From contig NZ_JAUSYG010000001.1 of assembly GCF_030816725.1 (NCBI RefSeq), positions 4,516,740 through 4,580,739 of the forward strand: a stretch of 64,000 nucleotides of DNA. Reading direction: 5' to 3'. The notes under the pieces were generated by a model. The model was not told the origin of the DNA, did no database searches, and saw only the letters and a list, made by a program, of their open reading frames with translations. This DNA is from Pseudarthrobacter defluvii. GTDB lineage: Bacteria > Actinomycetota > Actinomycetes > Actinomycetales > Micrococcaceae. A program made the position numbers and the translations under genes. Numbering within the stretch: position 1 is the first letter of the stretch; each line of letters begins with the position of its first letter. This document shows positions 63,844 to 64,000 of the stretch, piece by piece.

Positions 63844-64000
63844 TTTCTGAGTCGCCGCCGCTGAAGCGGAAAAATAGCGGCCACCCCCCCCTTTTGAACG
63901 GCCTGGAAAACGGTTCGCCTCTGTGGCGTGCTCTGTCCGGGCGGGGCTGATCCTGGTGAAGATGAACCGCGGGAACGCGGTTTGCAAAGCCGGACTGGAT

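Overview
This 64-kb window comes from a high-GC actinobacterium of the Arthrobacter/Pseudarthrobacter group (Micrococcaceae). The evidence is strong G/C preference at third codon positions, many GTG starts, a 16S rRNA gene of Arthrobacter type, and gene sets typical of that group. It is chromosomal: it holds a complete rRNA operon and core metabolic genes, with one accessory island near the left.

Layout. 1-664: right end of an IS5-family element abutting a GNAT-AAA+ ATPase fusion gene. 2.0-11.2 kb: lactate dehydrogenase, secreted gamma-glutamyltransferase, then an asparagine-use operon on the minus strand (FadR-type regulator, L-asparaginase, aspartase, asparagine permease), DedA and PAP2 proteins. 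11.3-25.4 kb: defence island with type I restriction genes (hsdR, hsdS, hsdM), an Mrr-type endonuclease, an embedded membrane protein, an unknown divergent gene, a uracil-DNA-glycosylase-like protein, an HNH/DUF222 protein and a GIY-YIG-like protein. hsdM is split by an IS3-family element that carries a second, truncated tandem copy; hsdR has a one-base frameshift. 25.4-33.5 kb: redox enzymes, small membrane proteins, a long acyl-CoA dehydrogenase. 33.7-39.8 kb: three overlapping genes of a Wadjet/MksBEF-type SMC system (jetA, jetB, jetC) with no jetD nuclease beside them. 40-46.6 kb: lipoprotein, EF-G-binding (FBP) protein, and an iron-siderophore uptake operon behind a DtxR/IdeR-type operator. 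46.7-49.4 kb: two SGNH hydrolase paralogues flanking a YciI protein and a MarR regulator. 49.4-52.3 kb: membrane ferric-reductase-like protein, FMN-binding protein and ApbE flavin transferase, an extracytoplasmic electron-transfer set. 52.6-59.5 kb: Cys-minus ribosomal proteins L28, L33, S14 and the rRNA operon with promoters, boxA-like motifs, processing stems and terminator. 59.5-63.7 kb: LacI-type regulator and GH2 beta-galactosidase.

Most notable. (1) A 68-80 nt hairpin element occurs twice in opposite orientation, once inside the jetB reading frame and once just after the siderophore operon; its loop is invariant while its arms differ in sequence but keep pairing. (2) The SMC operon lacks its nuclease. 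(3) A perfect 31-bp tandem duplication separates apbE from what looks like its native start codon. (4) aspA and hsdR each carry one extra base in a short G/C run, which could be real decay or sequencing error. (5) The IS3 partial duplication has a breakpoint exactly at the IS tip, suggesting a transposase-mediated origin.
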